Origin: Halorubrum salinarum
GTDB taxonomy: Archaea; Halobacteriota; Halobacteria; Halobacteriales; Haloferacaceae
Reading direction: 5' to 3'
Assembly (NCBI RefSeq): GCF_013267195.1
Contig: NZ_CP053941.1
Coordinates: 2,294,001-2,358,000 of the forward strand
DNA: 64,000 bases
Shown: in pieces, positions 61,556-64,000 of the stretch
Layout of the letters: each line of letters starts with the position of its first letter
Numbering within the stretch: position 1 is the stretch's first letter
Translations under genes and position numbers: made by a program
The notes under the pieces: generated by a model
What the model saw: the letters and a program-made list of their open reading frames with translations, nothing else
Database searches by the model: none
Told to the model about the DNA's origin: nothing

Positions 61556-62413
61556 ATGCTCCCCTTACAGCTCGACGCGATCGCGAACGCGGTCGACGTG
61601 GCGGCGATCGCCGTGACGGTGGCCAGGTTCGTCGCCGGCTTCGTCGCCGTGTTGTTGCTCGGAAAGCTCGTCCTCATCCCGGGGCTGCGACGGGTCGTCA
61701 GGGCGCGCGGGTTCGACGAGGCGGTGTTGAGCCTCGGCACGAACGTCCTCAACGCCGTCGTCTGGGTGGCCGCGATCGCGATCGGCTTCGCCGTCGCCGG
61801 CTACGGGAGCTTCCTCTCGGCGTTCGCGGTGTTCGGCGGCGCCATCGCGCTCGCGGTCGGCTTCGCCGCGCAGGAGCTCCTCGGGAACTTCGTCGCCGGC
61901 GTGTTCATCCTCAAGGACAAGCCGTTCGAGGTCGGCGACTGGATCGAGTGGGACGGCAACTCGGGCCGCGTCGAGGAGATCGACCTCCGGGTCTCGCGGG
62001 TCCGGACGTTCGATAACGAACTGGTGACGGTGCCGAACGGCGACCTCGCGAACAGCGCGGTCACCAACCCCGTCGCCTACGACACGCTCAGACAGAAGTT
62101 CGTCTTCGGGATCGGCTACGACGACGACATCGACGAGGCGACCGACATCATCGTCGAGGAGGCCGAGGCCCACGAGGAGATCCTCGACGACCCCGGCGTC
62201 TCGGTCCGGCTCGTCGAGCTCGGCGACTCCGCCGTCGGGCTCCAGTCGCGCTGGTGGATCGCCGACCCCGACCGCGGCGACTTCGTCCGCGTGCGCTCCG
62301 AGTACGTCACCGCGGTGAAGGAGGCGTTCGACGACGCCGGCATCGACATGCCGTACGTCCACCGCCAGCTAACCGGCAGCGTCGAAGTGATCGAAGAGGT
62401 CGCCGACGAGTAA
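61556..62413 (+). CDS. mscS: Small-conductance mechanosensitive channel MscS-like
   Basis: 285 residues from ATG at 61556. Three hydrophobic segments, then the pore helix ALAVGFAAQELLGNFVAGVF, the beta domain VGDWIEWDGNSGRVEEIDLR and LVTVPNGDLANSAVTN, and the alpha/beta end domain. The channel opens under osmotic downshock. Convergent with the MATE gene, one base apart. Confidence 0.92.
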   Translation: MLPLQLDAIANAVDVAAIAVTVARFVAGFVAVLLLGKLVLIPGLRRVVRARGFDEAVLSLGTNVLNAVVWVAAIAIGFAVAGYGSFLSAFAVFGGAIALAVGFAAQELLGNFVAGVFILKDKPFEVGDWIEWDGNSGRVEEIDLRVSRVRTFDNELVTVPNGDLANSAVTNPVAYDTLRQKFVFGIGYDDDIDEATDIIVEEAEAHEEILDDPGVSVRLVELGDSAVGLQSRWWIADPDRGDFVRVRSEYVTAVKEAFDDAGIDMPYVHRQLTGSVEVIEEVADE

Positions 62414-62414
62414 C

Positions 62415-63866
62415 TCACCCGACCTCCTCTTCCGCTTCGCCCGCGTCGGGCCGGTACTGCCGGCTGACCGCCTGCCAGCGGTTCGAGCGGAACCGGTAGC
62501 CGTTCAGTCCGGCCGGCACCAGCTTCTCCGCCACCAGCGCCGCGTAGAGCCCGCCGACGCCGAGCGGCGTGACGAGGCCGACCAGCGCGACCGGGAGCGC
62601 GAACGCGTACAGGCCGACCATCGACGCGAGGAAGGGCCAGCGCGTGTCGCCCGCGCCGCGCAGCGACCCCGTTATCGAGCCGTCCACGCCGAGCGGCACC
62701 GCGCTCACCGCGGCGGCGACGACGAACGCGGCGGTGGCGCTCACCGCGGCCGGGTCGTCGACGAACACGCCGGCGATCGGCGTCGCGGCGGCGATCACCG
62801 CGGCCGACGCGAGGACGTAGACGACCGCCGACAGGGAGATCACGTCGCGGCCGTACGCCGTGGCGAGCGCCTCCTCGCCGGCGCCGAGCCGCTGGCCGAC
62901 GAGCGTGCTTGCGGCGATGGAGAATCCCCAACTGAAGCTGCCGAGCAGCGCCCTGACGCGGCGGCCGACCTCCAGGGCGGCGACGGTCGCCTGGCCGAAC
63001 GACGACGCGACCCACAGGAGCGGGAAGACGACGACCCCCTCGGCGACGCGGCGCGCGATCAGTGGCGCGGAGACCCGGAGCAGCTGGCGCGTCAGCCCGG
63101 CGTCGAACCACGGGCCCGAGCGCCCGACCGGGACGGGGGAGGCGCCGCGGCCGAGGTACGACCGCCCGGTCATCCCCCACGCGAGGACGAGCCCGACGGC
63201 GGCGATGGAGACCGCGGTGCCGAGCCCCGCGCCGAACACGCCCAGCCCGGCCCCGAGGACGAGCCAGACCGTGAGGACGACGTTCAGTATCGCACCGCCG
63301 GCGCGCGCGACCATGGGAGTGCGGGTGTCGCCGACGCCGGCGTACGTCCGGCTGGCGATCATGTTGAAGAACTCGAAGGCGAGCGCGGGCGCCGTGACCG
63401 CGAGGTAGGTCGTCCCGGCCGACAGCGCGGCGCCGTCGCCGCCGACGAGCGCGATCAGCCGCTCCGCGCCGAGGACGTACCCCGCGACGATGGGCGCGAC
63501 CAGCAGCGCGGCCACGATCAGCGACTGCTTGACCACGAGGCCGGCGCGCCCGCGCTCCTCGCCGCCGTAGTTCTGCGAGACGAGCGAGACGGTGCCGCCC
63601 GCGAGCCCGATGGAGACGAACTTCGCCAGCTGCCAGTACGCGAACGCGAACCCCATGCCCGCGACCGCGGACACCCCGACCGCGTACCCGATCACCGCGA
63701 GGTCCACGGTGTTTTTCGACATGATCGCGAACCCCGTCACGATCCGGGGCCACGCCAACCCCATCGTCTCGTCCAGCCGCGAGCGGTCGATGACGCCGGC
63801 CCGGTCGAGCGCGCCCGCGACCGCCTCGGCGACGCGCGCGGCGCCGTTCCGGAGCCGGGATAGCAT
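62415..63866 (-). CDS. MATE-family efflux transporter
   Basis: 483 residues with about 12 hydrophobic segments in two similar halves. SLVSQNYGGEERGRAG and TLVGQRLGAGEEALAT are the paired MATE repeats (loops with NYG/RLG). Family members export drugs or metabolites by sodium or proton antiport. Ends in a basic-acidic tail. Confidence 0.92.
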   Translation of the reverse strand: MLSRLRNGAARVAEAVAGALDRAGVIDRSRLDETMGLAWPRIVTGFAIMSKNTVDLAVIGYAVGVSAVAGMGFAFAYWQLAKFVSIGLAGGTVSLVSQNYGGEERGRAGLVVKQSLIVAALLVAPIVAGYVLGAERLIALVGGDGAALSAGTTYLAVTAPALAFEFFNMIASRTYAGVGDTRTPMVARAGGAILNVVLTVWLVLGAGLGVFGAGLGTAVSIAAVGLVLAWGMTGRSYLGRGASPVPVGRSGPWFDAGLTRQLLRVSAPLIARRVAEGVVVFPLLWVASSFGQATVAALEVGRRVRALLGSFSWGFSIAASTLVGQRLGAGEEALATAYGRDVISLSAVVYVLASAAVIAAATPIAGVFVDDPAAVSATAAFVVAAAVSAVPLGVDGSITGSLRGAGDTRWPFLASMVGLYAFALPVALVGLVTPLGVGGLYAALVAEKLVPAGLNGYRFRSNRWQAVSRQYRPDAGEAEEEVG

Positions 63867-63981
63867 TGGACTCCCGTACGGGTCGCGCCGGCTTGTGTCT
63901 GTCCGTCACGGCCCGCGACCGGGCCGGGCGGCCGCGGTCGGAGCGCAACCGTTTTGACGCGACCACCGGACTGTACCACAC

Positions 63982-64000
63982 GTGAATATCAACGAGTGGC
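63982..64000 (+). CDS. Start of a gene cut by the window edge
   Basis: A GTG-started frame reading MNINEW runs to the edge. It is divergent from the MATE gene, and a plausible coding start for a backbone gene. Only six codons are visible, so no product can be given. Confidence 0.35.

Overview
This window is a 64 kb piece of a haloarchaeal genome, read from the acidic proteins, high GC, TATA-box leaderless genes, TFB, HerA/NurA, Rad50, CetZ, TrmY and coenzyme F420 genes. A Halorubrum-like genus is plausible but is inference only. It splits at a tRNA-Val(CAC) gene near 41.77 kb. Left of the tRNA is an accessory region made largely of DNA-processing and defence-type genes, visibly less GC-rich in places. 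Right of it is an ordinary GC-rich chromosomal backbone of housekeeping genes.

Accessory region, 1-10.3 kb: a leftward set that looks like one modification/restriction module. It has a GHKL-ATPase/DNA-methyltransferase fusion, a second paralogous methyltransferase, a Dam-type (D12 class) adenine methyltransferase, and a tightly packed four-gene operon. That operon encodes an SF2 helicase of the kind seen in DNA phosphorothioation restriction, a 51-residue protein, a DndD-like SMC-type ATPase and a Dnd-associated small protein. No sulfur-transfer gene (dndA, dndC) is seen here, so methylation may take the place of phosphorothioation. The operon runs to the window edge, so this is not settled.

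Accessory region, 10.3-23.1 kb: a leftward block. It holds two zinc-ribbon-less TFB paralogues, a 1,702-residue helicase with six homing-endonuclease-associated repeats, a membrane protein with a helix-hairpin-helix and coiled coil, a PD-(D/E)XK-like nuclease, and two unrecognised proteins, one nuclease-like. The giant helicase and the membrane protein share a C-terminal OB-like domain, which ties them together.

Accessory region, 23.3-32.3 kb: a rightward, translationally coupled operon mre11-rad50-nurA-HAS-like-herA. A palindrome-rich non-coding stretch follows, then a coupled pair of small zinc-ribbon and OB-fold-like proteins.

Accessory region, 32.3-41.5 kb: single genes, namely a CARF-HEPN (Csx1-like) RNase candidate without a CRISPR array, a HEAT-repeat protein, decayed fragments, an unrecognised 409-residue protein, a PLD/P-loop NTPase fusion and a membrane-anchored Mrr-type nuclease. 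No integrase and no second copy of the tRNA-Val 3' end were found, so the left border is probably outside the window.

Backbone, 41.7-64 kb: tRNA-Val(CAC), conserved haloarchaeal small proteins, an alpha/beta hydrolase, a sulfatase-GtrA pair, a TVP38/DedA-type membrane protein, a DUF429 protein, tRNA-Pro(CGG) followed by a structured repeat, a CHY zinc finger protein, TrmY, PyrF, an MFS transporter, an ATP-grasp protein, thymidylate kinase, a CNNM/CorC-type protein, tandem UspA, an NDUFA9-like dehydrogenase, CetZ, CofC, CofG, MscS and a MATE exporter. The start of one more gene lies at the right edge.
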